Positions 40,246 to 49,365 of a DNA stretch of 64,000 nt are shown here, one piece after another. The notes under the pieces were generated by a model. It was given only the letters and a program-made list of their open reading frames with translations, was not told the DNA's origin and made no database searches. The translations under genes were made by a program, and so were the position numbers. Origin of the DNA: Terriglobia bacterium (GTDB lineage: Bacteria > Acidobacteriota > Terriglobia > Terriglobales > Acidobacteriaceae); NCBI GenBank assembly GCA_020073525.1, contig JAIQFA010000013.1, positions 1 to 64,000 of the forward strand. The letters are read 5' to 3'. The first letter of the stretch is position 1; each line of letters begins with the position of its first letter.

Positions 40246-41121
40246 CTACTTGCCCTTCTTCCAATCGAACCGATCTCCTGCCCGCAGTACCGACATCCGC
40301 ATCCCACGCCCGGATTGCACTTCGCCCTTCGCCGCCTTGCCGACCTTCGTATGGCGCGCATCGATTACGATGACGCCGCCCTTGCCGAACACCTCGAAGC
40401 TATCGCCCGAAACGAGGATGGCAGTCTCCTCGTCGATCGCGATCCCAGGAAAGGCCGGATTGTCGAGCACGGCGGAGACGAGCCGCGCAAAGCGCTGGCG
40501 CTTAACGAAATGCTGATCCGTGATCACCTCGGGCCAAAAGCCGAGTCCGGCGCCGATTTCGGTCCCGCCGCTCTTGATCGCGGTAAGATCCGCCGTCTCT
40601 CCGCCCTTGATCATCAGTGCCGGCATCGCTGCTGCTCCGGCGCTCATCCCGCCGACCAATGCGCCCGCTGCATGCCGTCTGCGGATCGCGGCCATCACCG
40701 CGGGCGCACCGTCCATCCACTTCAATAGTGTCTTTTGGTCGCCGCCGTCGAAGAAGATGTAATCTGCCGCCTCCACCGCTGCGATGGCGGAACCTTCATC
40801 AGTCTCCAAGTCAAGCACGGTAACGTTGATAGCACCAGCATCAGTCCAGCTCTTCTTGAGCATCGCAACAAGAACGTCGTATTCGATCTCGCCTTTCGAA
40901 TGCGGATGCAGGTTGCCTGTCGCATAGGCCACGACCACTACGCGCGAGCCCGGCCCGCCGCAGAGCTGGAGTCCCTTGGCCGTATACTCCTCGGGCGCGC
41001 CCCCCCCACCCTGGATGAGCAGCTTGCCATGACCAGGACCGTCGCAAGGCTTAGCAGCGAGGGCTGGCGTGGCGGTCGAGAGTGCGACGGCAAGCGTGAG
41101 GCAGAGCAAGGAAACACGCAT
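40246..41121 (-). CDS. Secreted cyanophycinase-like S51 peptidase, island D
   Basis: Signal peptide; GKLLIQGGGG; ADYIFFDGGDQKTLLKWM; GALVGGMSAGAAAMPALMI; GLGFWPEVITDQHFVKRQRFARLVSAVLDNPAFPGIAIDEETAILV. Confidence 0.85.
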   Translation of the reverse strand: MRVSLLCLTLAVALSTATPALAAKPCDGPGHGKLLIQGGGGAPEEYTAKGLQLCGGPGSRVVVVAYATGNLHPHSKGEIEYDVLVAMLKKSWTDAGAINVTVLDLETDEGSAIAAVEAADYIFFDGGDQKTLLKWMDGAPAVMAAIRRRHAAGALVGGMSAGAAAMPALMIKGGETADLTAIKSGGTEIGAGLGFWPEVITDQHFVKRQRFARLVSAVLDNPAFPGIAIDEETAILVSGDSFEVFGKGGVIVIDARHTKVGKAAKGEVQSGRGMRMSVLRAGDRFDWKKGK

Positions 41122-41152
41122 AACAGCTCCTAGTTTGGGAATATTTCGTTTC

Positions 41153-43075
41153 TCATCTCGGATTCGACTGTTTCGGCTTATCTGTGCTCTGTGCCTTCTC
41201 AACCCTGGCCGTCACTTTGAACTTGAAGCGCGGGCACTCCATCAGTTTAGAAGGTAGCTTGAATCGCCAAACGATCCCCTCGCTAATCGCACCAGGGGGG
41301 AGCGACTCGAAATCGCCAAGAGCATGAGCGTAATCGAAAACCGCGCCGACGCCCGCTTTGCCGTTGATCGCGTTGAGGAGCACGCCATCAAGCGGGTTCC
41401 GTTCCCCGGTGACAGGATTGAATACGGATCCAGTGAGCGAAGTTACCTCCACCTTGATCGGGCCGTAGATCGGTTTACCCGACACGTTCTTCAGCCGGAT
41501 CGGCAGCTCGACGGTTCCGGCTGGTGGAAACTCGCGCAATGGTTCCATCCACACTTCCACTTGTTCGCTTACGTCGGCTTCGACCAGCACTGATTTAGAC
41601 TTCTCGGTGTTCGCCTTGTCGGGGCGCTCCACTCGCACACGCGCCGTCCATATCTGATGGGATCCGGTGCGACCATCGATCCAGAAAGGATGGAACGTCC
41701 CGTCGCTGGCTGCAGTCATTCCCATGTAGTCTCGGTATGCCGACAGGCCGCCGGAGAACTTGCCGTAAGTACCAGTGATCTCGACTCGAAACAAATTTCG
41801 CCCCAGGGCAGCAATGTCCGTGGGAAGCGAGGAGACCCGCACGGCAGGCAAGAAAGTCTCGCCACCGTCGACCGAGGCTGCGAGATATTGCTGCACCAGC
41901 ACGCCATCATGTCCAGCGAGCGTGTCACGTGTGTCATACCAGGCTACAGCCAACGTGCCTTCGCTGTTCACCGCGAGGGTTGGCAAGAATTGATTGCCGA
42001 TGTCGGGGGTCCCAGCGGAGATCATCTTCGGCTTGGCCCAGCTCTTTCCCCGGTCGGAAGAATACGACATCAAGATCCGCACGTTCCGGGGTGCGGGCTG
42101 ATTCTCCTGGGGAAAGGGAAAGGCTGGGTCGTAATACTGTTCCGCCCAGACGATATAAAGGCGGTTTCGTAAGGGCCCATCAGAGTTGTCAATTGCGAGA
42201 TAGGGGAATACGTCTCCAGCGATCTCGCCGCCGCCCTGAAGTGTGAACTTCTGCGGAGAAGAAAAGGTGGCGCCACCATCCGTCGATGTGGCGAACCAAT
42301 AGTGATACCAAGCATAGATCGTTTTCGCCTCATCATTGGCTGCGAAATCCAGAAACGGGACCAAGAGCTCGCCATCGGTGAATAGCACCGGAGTCGTGGA
42401 GTTAAGGCGTCGCCCAGGCATGTTGTACGAGTTGGCCACATCAACCAGTCCAATCCAGGTTCGACCGTCATCGCTCGAGCGGTATACTCCGATGCGGTTG
42501 TTCTGCTTCTGCTCGCTCGTGACCGTCGCTTCAAGGTCCTCGTACATCCCGTTCATGTAAATGTTCCCTGCAAATCGGCCGTTGGTGTGATCCACCACGA
42601 TTTGCTCACGATCGATGACGGTGAGATATGTAGGTTTGTCCCAAGTGACGCCACCGTCCTCCGAGCGGTAGAAGAGCGTCGCTTGCTTTGAATCCTTCAC
42701 CCCGCCGGTCACAAAGTAGCCGGTCCCGGTTCGACCGTATGCGACTACTGGGTCGCCGCTAAAGGCTGCGGCTTCTGGATAGATGATGGTATTCCAGCTA
42801 TACCCGCCATCCCGACTGTAAAACCCTCTGCTTTCCTGATCCCCGAGTGGGTGCTTCGTCCGCTGAAGAATGCCCGAGCCCAACAGGTTTGACGGGTTGG
42901 TCGGATCCGCCGCGACCTGCAACTCATAATACTTCCCGTCGTCCCCTGAACTCACGAGCACGTTGGGACCAACCAAGACACGTGCCTTCTGTTGTGCTGC
43001 TACGTTCACTACAACGATAAGTAGTCCGAGAATGATGGCATGCAGTTTGTGCATCAACCTTGCACGATTGCTCAT
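41153..43075 (-). CDS. Secreted BNR/Asp-box repeat protein, island D
   Basis: SRDGGYSWNTI, SEDGGVTWDKP, SSDDGRTWIGL, STDGGATFSSP, SSDRGKSWAKP, SVDGGETFLPAV; WIDGRTGSHQIWTARVRVE. Confidence 0.83.
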   Translation of the reverse strand: MSNRARLMHKLHAIILGLLIVVVNVAAQQKARVLVGPNVLVSSGDDGKYYELQVAADPTNPSNLLGSGILQRTKHPLGDQESRGFYSRDGGYSWNTIIYPEAAAFSGDPVVAYGRTGTGYFVTGGVKDSKQATLFYRSEDGGVTWDKPTYLTVIDREQIVVDHTNGRFAGNIYMNGMYEDLEATVTSEQKQNNRIGVYRSSDDGRTWIGLVDVANSYNMPGRRLNSTTPVLFTDGELLVPFLDFAANDEAKTIYAWYHYWFATSTDGGATFSSPQKFTLQGGGEIAGDVFPYLAIDNSDGPLRNRLYIVWAEQYYDPAFPFPQENQPAPRNVRILMSYSSDRGKSWAKPKMISAGTPDIGNQFLPTLAVNSEGTLAVAWYDTRDTLAGHDGVLVQQYLAASVDGGETFLPAVRVSSLPTDIAALGRNLFRVEITGTYGKFSGGLSAYRDYMGMTAASDGTFHPFWIDGRTGSHQIWTARVRVERPDKANTEKSKSVLVEADVSEQVEVWMEPLREFPPAGTVELPIRLKNVSGKPIYGPIKVEVTSLTGSVFNPVTGERNPLDGVLLNAINGKAGVGAVFDYAHALGDFESLPPGAISEGIVWRFKLPSKLMECPRFKFKVTARVEKAQSTDKPKQSNPR

Positions 43076-43269
43076 TTGCTCTTCTTCCTTAATTGAGAAT
43101 TGACAGTCGTAAATACAGCCTGGCACCTGGCGCCAAAACCCAGGACAAGCATCTAGTAGTGCAGGCGGTTCAAATCCGGCTTCACGCATGGCACACGCCG
43201 AGTCGGGGCGATTTCACTCCGAGCCGCTAACAGATCCGTGCATGACGGTCTCCCACCGGTTTTTCCATA

Positions 43270-46200
43270 CTAGAAGAGCAGCTTGAGTGCCAGCTGTAGT
43301 GAGCGCGGGCCGCCAGATTGATACAGCGGGTTCAGCCCGCCGAGCGAGTTATTCACCGTGGCGTACGCCTGGCCGAAATAGGTTGGACCAATCGTCAGGA
43401 AGCTGTACATCGGTCCAAAGCTGGGATGGTTAAAGACGTTGAAGGCCTCAGCGCGGAACTGTAAGTGCAGTCTTTCGCGGATTGGGAATTCTCGCCGCAA
43501 GGCCAAGCTCACTTGCGTAGCTCCAAAGCCGCGTGCGAAATTGCGCCCGACATTACCCTCGACGCCAGGAGGCAAGAGGTTGTTTGGATCACAATTCAAC
43601 AGGAACGCGTAGCAATTGATGATCCGGCCTCCGGGATATTGTGAGCCGTTGAGGTAAATCGGCTGGGCAGGAACCAAATTGGGGTGAAAGTATTCGTTCT
43701 GATGTGTCACAGGGTTAATTGCCTGCGTACCGATCACATCCACCGGCAGGGCCGAGCGTACCGAAATACGCGTGTCCAATCCCCAGTGCGCCAAGGCTGC
43801 CGACGCTAAACGGTTCGAATAGCTGCCCGGAACGTCGTAAGTAATCGCAGCCTGGACGTTGTGCCGAACGTCGAAATCTGAGCTGGAGCGCAGCAATTCG
43901 TCGTTAGCATAAAAGTTTGTTGAGTTGTCATCGATGGAGTGGGACCAGGTATACGACGCCAGCGCCTGCAAACCGTGCGAAAGATTCTTCTGGTACTTTA
44001 CCTGAAGCGCATTGTAGTTGGAGCTGGCCCGGTTCGAGGTTATGGCTAAGCCGTTTCCCAACGAGAAATTAGGATTGTCCGTGGGATTGTAAAAAAAAGC
44101 TGCCATCAATCTTCGCGCTGCTGATCCGACATAACTCATCGTCACGGTTTGGTTCGCTCCCAAACCCTGCTCGACGGCAAAGTTCCATTGCATGGTATAC
44201 GGAAGCCTCAAATTCGGATCAAAGGCATAGACAATAGCGTTATATGGAGCTGCAACGCTCGGCGGAGGAAGCGTAACTTGCGCCGAGGTCAGCGGCAGGG
44301 GCACGCCGAAGAAAAGAGCACTCGATGTAAAGCCAACAGCAGCATTGAATCCGTTCGAGCCTAGGGTGTTCCCCATGTCGTAGAAGAAACCGAAGCCTGT
44401 GCGCAGGACCGTCTGGTGGCCCGGTGCCTGCTGCAACTGATAGGCCAGTCCCACGCGCGGCGCGAATCCATGCCAGTCTGTCTTCCAGAGCGGAGTATTT
44501 TCTGGAGCCAGCTTGGTCGTAGATAAATCTGTGATCTGATCGACGGTGTAAGGAGATGGGCCGCTGAGATTGCCGGGAGCTGGATTGACGTCCCAGCGCA
44601 GACCCAACGACAGCGAAAGCTGTGGAGTTGCCTTCCACTCATCCTGCACAAAGGCCGAGAAATTACGATACACAGGCGTCACTGGCGCGCTTGTGGTTGA
44701 AGCAACTCCCGCGAGGTCGGCGCTATTCGTCAGCACCGATGCTTCACTGAAGAACAGAGCGAATTGGGAGGCTGTAATTGGCTGGACATAGGTCGTCAGT
44801 CTGCGCCAATCCACTCCGAATTTGAACTGGTGTGCACCATGCGACCAAGCATGGGCATCCGTCACGGTGTACTGCCGCTGGGCGGCAGCGTTCTCTCCCG
44901 CACCCCAGAAAGCACCGCCACCGTAGGCAAGAAGGAACGCAACAGACGATCCGACTGCCGTCGGCGGCTGGCCGTTTGGCCCGGGAAGACTGGCGATATC
45001 GAACGGGGTAGCTCCGCCGAAACTCGTGGACACATTATTGCTTAGCGAGTTGTTCTGTGTAATGTTAAACCGCAGTTCATTCGTCTGCCTTGAGGTGATC
45101 GTGCTCGTGGCACCCACGGTTAGGGTGCGCACGTTGATCGCGTTGGTTGTTTGAAATCCTGGGGCCGAATAGACCCAACCACTGGACGGCGTATTCGCGT
45201 ACCGGCCAAAGAGCTGGAGCTTGTTGCCAATGCTGTGGTCAACTCGTATGCCAACATTGTCCAACGAAGACGGAGCCGAGTAAGAAATGTTGTAGATAGC
45301 CAGTCCGTCATTCAGACCGTCTTCACCTCCGTTCGGCAATGAGAAGGCAGTCAGGAATGGCTGCAATGCAGCGGGCGCCTGCTGTCGCAGGGTCATGTCC
45401 GGAACGAAGAACTTCTGTGCCGGCTGGGGCACGGTGAGCCGCAAACCTTCGTAGGAGAAGAAAAAGAAGGTCTTGTCCTTGCCGTTGTAAAGCCCAGGGA
45501 TCCGGATTGGCCCCCCGAGTGTGCCACCAAAATCGTTTTGACGCTCCGGTAGCCTGGGAGTGAGCGGATTATTCAAACACCCACACGTGTTAAACCAATT
45601 GTTGGCGTCCATCGCATCGTTTCGGAGATAATCATAGGCCGATCCGTGCCATGCGTTCGTGCCAGAGCGCGTGGTGAAGGCAAACTGTCCGCCAGGTGTG
45701 CGCCCATATTCCGCCGAGTAGGTGGACGTGCTAGCCCGAAACTCCTGTAAGGCATCCACCGAAACCATGCTTTGCGTGGTGCCCAATATAGTCTCGCCAG
45801 GAGTGTTCCCGGAAACTCCCGCGCCGCCGAGAGGATTATCTGGTGCGGTGCCAGTGTTCGCACTGACACCATCCACGGTGAAGTAGTTGGCTTCGGTCCG
45901 CTGACCATTGACGCTGATTTCGCCGGCGCCTCCGACACCACCGCCAGGGACCTGTACCACGCCCGGCGCGAGCGTCAGCAAATCCTGAAAGCTCCTACCA
46001 TTCAGCGGCATGTTCTCGACGAACTTACGGTCAATCACTGCGCTGACCGACGCGTCCGTCGTATTGACCACAAGTCCGCCTGCTTGTACGGTGATACTTT
46101 CTGATATGGAGCCGATCGCCATCTCAAAATTGATTGCAGCAACGTCCTGAACGTGCAATACAACGCCCGGCTTCAAGATGGTCTTGAACCCCGCTCTTTG

Positions 46201-46434
46201 CACCTCAATCTGGTAGGTTCCCGGAGGGAGTGAGGGGACCGTGTAGTTTCCCGTCTGATCGGTGGAGGTCTCCTGTCGTACGTTGGTGAGGACATTTACC
46301 ACCATCACCTTCACACCGGGAAGCACAGCCTTGGTCGGATCCGTTATTCGGCCGGTGATGGTTGCGCTGGTGGATTGTCCGAAAGCATTGCACATCAGAA
46401 CCAAGACGGTCAGAACCGGGAGCAGTCGCCGCAT
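43270..46434 (-). CDS. Oar-like TonB-dependent receptor, island D (close paralogue of island A receptor)
   Basis: ATITGRITDPTKAVLPGVKVMVVNVLTNVRQETSTDQTGNYTVPSLPPGTYQI; long near-identical stretches with 9584-12823. Confidence 0.93.
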   Translation of the reverse strand: MRRLLPVLTVLVLMCNAFGQSTSATITGRITDPTKAVLPGVKVMVVNVLTNVRQETSTDQTGNYTVPSLPPGTYQIEVQRAGFKTILKPGVVLHVQDVAAINFEMAIGSISESITVQAGGLVVNTTDASVSAVIDRKFVENMPLNGRSFQDLLTLAPGVVQVPGGGVGGAGEISVNGQRTEANYFTVDGVSANTGTAPDNPLGGAGVSGNTPGETILGTTQSMVSVDALQEFRASTSTYSAEYGRTPGGQFAFTTRSGTNAWHGSAYDYLRNDAMDANNWFNTCGCLNNPLTPRLPERQNDFGGTLGGPIRIPGLYNGKDKTFFFFSYEGLRLTVPQPAQKFFVPDMTLRQQAPAALQPFLTAFSLPNGGEDGLNDGLAIYNISYSAPSSLDNVGIRVDHSIGNKLQLFGRYANTPSSGWVYSAPGFQTTNAINVRTLTVGATSTITSRQTNELRFNITQNNSLSNNVSTSFGGATPFDIASLPGPNGQPPTAVGSSVAFLLAYGGGAFWGAGENAAAQRQYTVTDAHAWSHGAHQFKFGVDWRRLTTYVQPITASQFALFFSEASVLTNSADLAGVASTTSAPVTPVYRNFSAFVQDEWKATPQLSLSLGLRWDVNPAPGNLSGPSPYTVDQITDLSTTKLAPENTPLWKTDWHGFAPRVGLAYQLQQAPGHQTVLRTGFGFFYDMGNTLGSNGFNAAVGFTSSALFFGVPLPLTSAQVTLPPPSVAAPYNAIVYAFDPNLRLPYTMQWNFAVEQGLGANQTVTMSYVGSAARRLMAAFFYNPTDNPNFSLGNGLAITSNRASSNYNALQVKYQKNLSHGLQALASYTWSHSIDDNSTNFYANDELLRSSSDFDVRHNVQAAITYDVPGSYSNRLASAALAHWGLDTRISVRSALPVDVIGTQAINPVTHQNEYFHPNLVPAQPIYLNGSQYPGGRIINCYAFLLNCDPNNLLPPGVEGNVGRNFARGFGATQVSLALRREFPIRERLHLQFRAEAFNVFNHPSFGPMYSFLTIGPTYFGQAYATVNNSLGGLNPLYQSGGPRSLQLALKLLF

Positions 46435-46573
46435 GTTTTTCTCCTGCTGCGCGGGGTGGCAGCCTATCCGCTAGTACGGCAGCTTCCGAGGTTCTGTACC
46501 GCTGGCGCAGGATTTTGGCTTGGTTCGACAAAAAAAAGCAGGGGGTAAGCAGCGAACGTGCAGCGCTCGCTGC

Positions 46574-47839
46574 CTACGGATGATTGGCCAGTTTCTGCAG
46601 AGAGGCATAGAGGAACGGCTTCCCGGTAGGCTTGTTGCTTCCCCCGTTGGGCTCTACAGTCACAAAGATGGCATCCACGTCCGCCAACTTGGCGGGATCG
46701 TCGAAGCGAAGAGCCCAGCGCCGGTTGGTCTCATTGTCCATATAAAGGATGCCCAAATTAAGAGGTTTCGCTTGTCCCAGCACGCGCTGTCCCCAAACCT
46801 GAAATGCGCTGGCATTCTTGACATGCGGTTGCTGGTCCAGGTCGAAGGCGTAAAAGACGAGCGACTTGCTCTTGGTGTAAAAGACGCGGCCAAACGGTTT
46901 GCGCGTCTTGCCACTGTTGTCGACATCGTAGACGTCGGCAATGTACAACTGTCGCGCCCCCATCAGCTCGCGAATGTCGCGATCGGACGACAAATACTGC
47001 TCGCGGTCGGCAATTGTCTGATCCTGTTCGCGGACCCGCGCCGAGAGATTCTGGACGTTCGATTCCAGAGATGCCATCTTGACCAGGGTCTGACTGTACT
47101 GACCTTGGATGGTGTCAAGTCTTTCTTGGACTGTTCGATAGGCCTGCTGCGCTCTCTGCAGTTGATCGGCGAGGGAATCGCGCTCACTACTGACCAGTTG
47201 CAGCTGCTCGGAACTCGCGCTGCTGGTAGCGGCTAGTTCGTCGACACGAACCTCGGCCACCTTAAGCCTGTTGTCCAGACGACCAATCTCGGCTTGCTTC
47301 TGCTTGCTTTCCCGCTGCAGAGCTTCCACTTGCGCCGCGCTGGCTCTGAGTTTCACCTGCCACTCTTGCCCATCGAAATTTTGCGGCGGCAGGGCCTGAG
47401 GAGTGATCGAAGTCATCTGCACAGTCGCGCGAGCGCCTCGCTGCCATGCCCGATAAGCCACAGCGCCAACAGCAATCACCACACACGCCGCCAGCACACC
47501 GATACCAACTCTCGCCAGATTCCAGTTGAGTGTTGGCGCAACGCGCCACGGTGCAGCCCTTTCCGCGCTTCCAATGGTCGCGAGCAAGCGATCTCGCACT
47601 CCGGATTCGTTCCACGGTCGCTCGTCTTCGCGAGGCAATTCGTAATCCGCCGCCAGCAGCGGCATGCCTTCACTCGCGACCTTCTTAAACTGTTCGTAAG
47701 TTTCACGGCACGCCGAACAAGCAACTAGGTGCGCTTGCAGTTCGTTCGTCTCTTCCGAGGAGAGCGTTCCCGATGTCGCGAGAGCGCACAGTTCGATATA
47801 CCGATCGTGGTCGCCCGCAGCGTCTTCTACAGTAATCAT
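46574..47839 (-). CDS. Anti-sigma factor, zinc finger + TM + coiled coil + RskA-like domain, island D
   Basis: ELQAHLVACSACRETYEQF; IFVTVEPNGGSNKPTGKPFLYASLQKLANHP; overlaps sigma stop. Confidence 0.87.
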   Translation of the reverse strand: MITVEDAAGDHDRYIELCALATSGTLSSEETNELQAHLVACSACRETYEQFKKVASEGMPLLAADYELPREDERPWNESGVRDRLLATIGSAERAAPWRVAPTLNWNLARVGIGVLAACVVIAVGAVAYRAWQRGARATVQMTSITPQALPPQNFDGQEWQVKLRASAAQVEALQRESKQKQAEIGRLDNRLKVAEVRVDELAATSSASSEQLQLVSSERDSLADQLQRAQQAYRTVQERLDTIQGQYSQTLVKMASLESNVQNLSARVREQDQTIADREQYLSSDRDIRELMGARQLYIADVYDVDNSGKTRKPFGRVFYTKSKSLVFYAFDLDQQPHVKNASAFQVWGQRVLGQAKPLNLGILYMDNETNRRWALRFDDPAKLADVDAIFVTVEPNGGSNKPTGKPFLYASLQKLANHP

Positions 47840-48492
47840 GACTTTATATCTCGCAGCTTCTCGATAATTGTGCTCTTACGGAGCTTGTCGAGCCCCCGGT
47901 AATAATGGTGCCGAACGTTGCCGAGTGGCTCACCCAATCGTTCGGCGATGTCCGCGAATTCGAGTCCCTCAAAGAAGAACAGCTCCAGAGTCTTCCGCTG
48001 CTTCTCACTCAATTCCGCAAACGCAGGCCGCATCTGCTCGAGGGTCAGCTTCCCTCCCACCTCGCGTTCCAGGTCAGTGTCTCCCGATAAAGTATCGCCC
48101 ACCGCTTCCAGATCTGTACCAGCATAGAAATTCCTTCGCACCAGAAAGGAACGTCGATCGAGCGCCCGGTGGTAGGCGATCTGCACAATCCACCCCTTGC
48201 CGCTTCCCTTGACCGGATCAAACAGATTCGCCTTCTGGTAAAGGTGCAGAAATACGTCTTGTACCAGTTCCTCGGACTCTCCCTGATCGTGCAGTATGCG
48301 CAGGCCGATCGAAAACACCAATCTGGAGAAGCGGCTGAACAACAGCTGGAAGGCGTTTTTGTCCTGCTTGCTGAGTCTTAGAATGGCTTGTTCGTCGCTC
48401 AGCTCGGGATCACTAAGCAGACGGCGGCGTTGGGTATCTTCCCCAAAGAGTTCAGCCATCGGAAATAACTGGTCTTGAGATGCGCTACTCAC
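47836..48492 (-). CDS. RNA polymerase ECF sigma factor, island D
   Basis: FSRFSRLVFSIGLRILHDQGESEELVQDVFLHLYQKANLFDPVKGSGKGWIVQIAYHRALDRR; FFEGLEFADIAERLGEPLGNVRHHYYRGLDKLR. Confidence 0.94.
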   Translation of the reverse strand: MSSASQDQLFPMAELFGEDTQRRRLLSDPELSDEQAILRLSKQDKNAFQLLFSRFSRLVFSIGLRILHDQGESEELVQDVFLHLYQKANLFDPVKGSGKGWIVQIAYHRALDRRSFLVRRNFYAGTDLEAVGDTLSGDTDLEREVGGKLTLEQMRPAFAELSEKQRKTLELFFFEGLEFADIAERLGEPLGNVRHHYYRGLDKLRKSTIIEKLRDIKS

Positions 48493-48991
48493 AGGACGTT
48501 GCCAGGGCTCCTAGGCAAACTGCTACAAGTGCTGACAATACACCAACTTCCCACCGCTGGAATCATTTTTCTTGCGCCTAGAAAAAAGGCCTGCCCACTG
48601 GTACAGAAACTACTCAAGAAACGTATACTGCCCTAGCAATCAGACCTAAGAGGAAGCGGCGAACGCTCCGACGACCGGCGCCTGGTCAGAAGTTTCTTCT
48701 CGACTCCATCTCTACTATTCAGGAATAAACAACTGTCGCGCGGGAATTCGATAGCCGCCGGTTATCAATCCGATCAACTAAAATCTTGGACTACGGAACC
48801 ACTGTTGCATAGTTTGTTTCAGGGCGCTGTATGGGACGCACAGTTCAAAGGGATCGATGTGGTCTCTCCTGCCCCCAATTGGAAGGAACACAGCGTGGTT
48901 CGTCGTTCCCAGCGTGAGCCACGAATGGCGTTATATTCCGCCGTGGAACCCTCAACCTACAAGCTACGCTTCTGAGGTGAATCGGTGAATC

Positions 48992-49171
48992 ATGATCGAG
49001 ACTGCTCTCGGGATAAACGGCTACGATTGCACGTTCGGCGATGGCAACACAGCCGAAGAGTATGAGGCCATTGCAGTAGCGCTGCTCCGGACGGCGGAGG
49101 CGGTCCGCAATCGAGAAGAAGGCAGGGTGGAATGTCTCGGAAAGGATGCAAAGTACTCGCTTCGGCGCTGA
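48992..49171 (+). CDS. Small hypothetical ORF (59 aa)
   Basis: MIETALGINGYDCTFGDGNTAEEYEAIAVALLRTAEAVRNREEGRVECLGKDAKYSLRR*; below ORF-track cutoff; coding status uncertain. Confidence 0.3.
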   Translation: MIETALGINGYDCTFGDGNTAEEYEAIAVALLRTAEAVRNREEGRVECLGKDAKYSLRR

Positions 49172-49365
49172 TCCATCATTGTGGTCCAGAGTGCGATGAA
49201 GACGCCCTTGCTGATCCGGCCACGATTGAGGAATTCACCTGTGCTGGCGGCTCCGGTGCGTCGCTGCGTGCCATTTCACGATCAATGATCGACCAGTACC
49301 GCCGCGCGTCAAGACAGTAGAACTACATGCGGATCCGTAAACTCAGAACCATTCTCCCGTGTTGG

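Noticed and set aside
9584-46434. Interpreting repeated DNA among the receptors as a mobile element or CRISPR
   Set aside because: Repeats are paralogous coding sequence; no transposase, terminal inverted repeats or regular repeat-spacer structure seen
48493-49365. Remnants of a known gene in the ORF-poor gap between sigma D and the kinase
   Set aside because: Short peptides (e.g. WFVVPSVSHEWRYIPPWNPQ) suggested a gene relic but no family could be assigned with confidence
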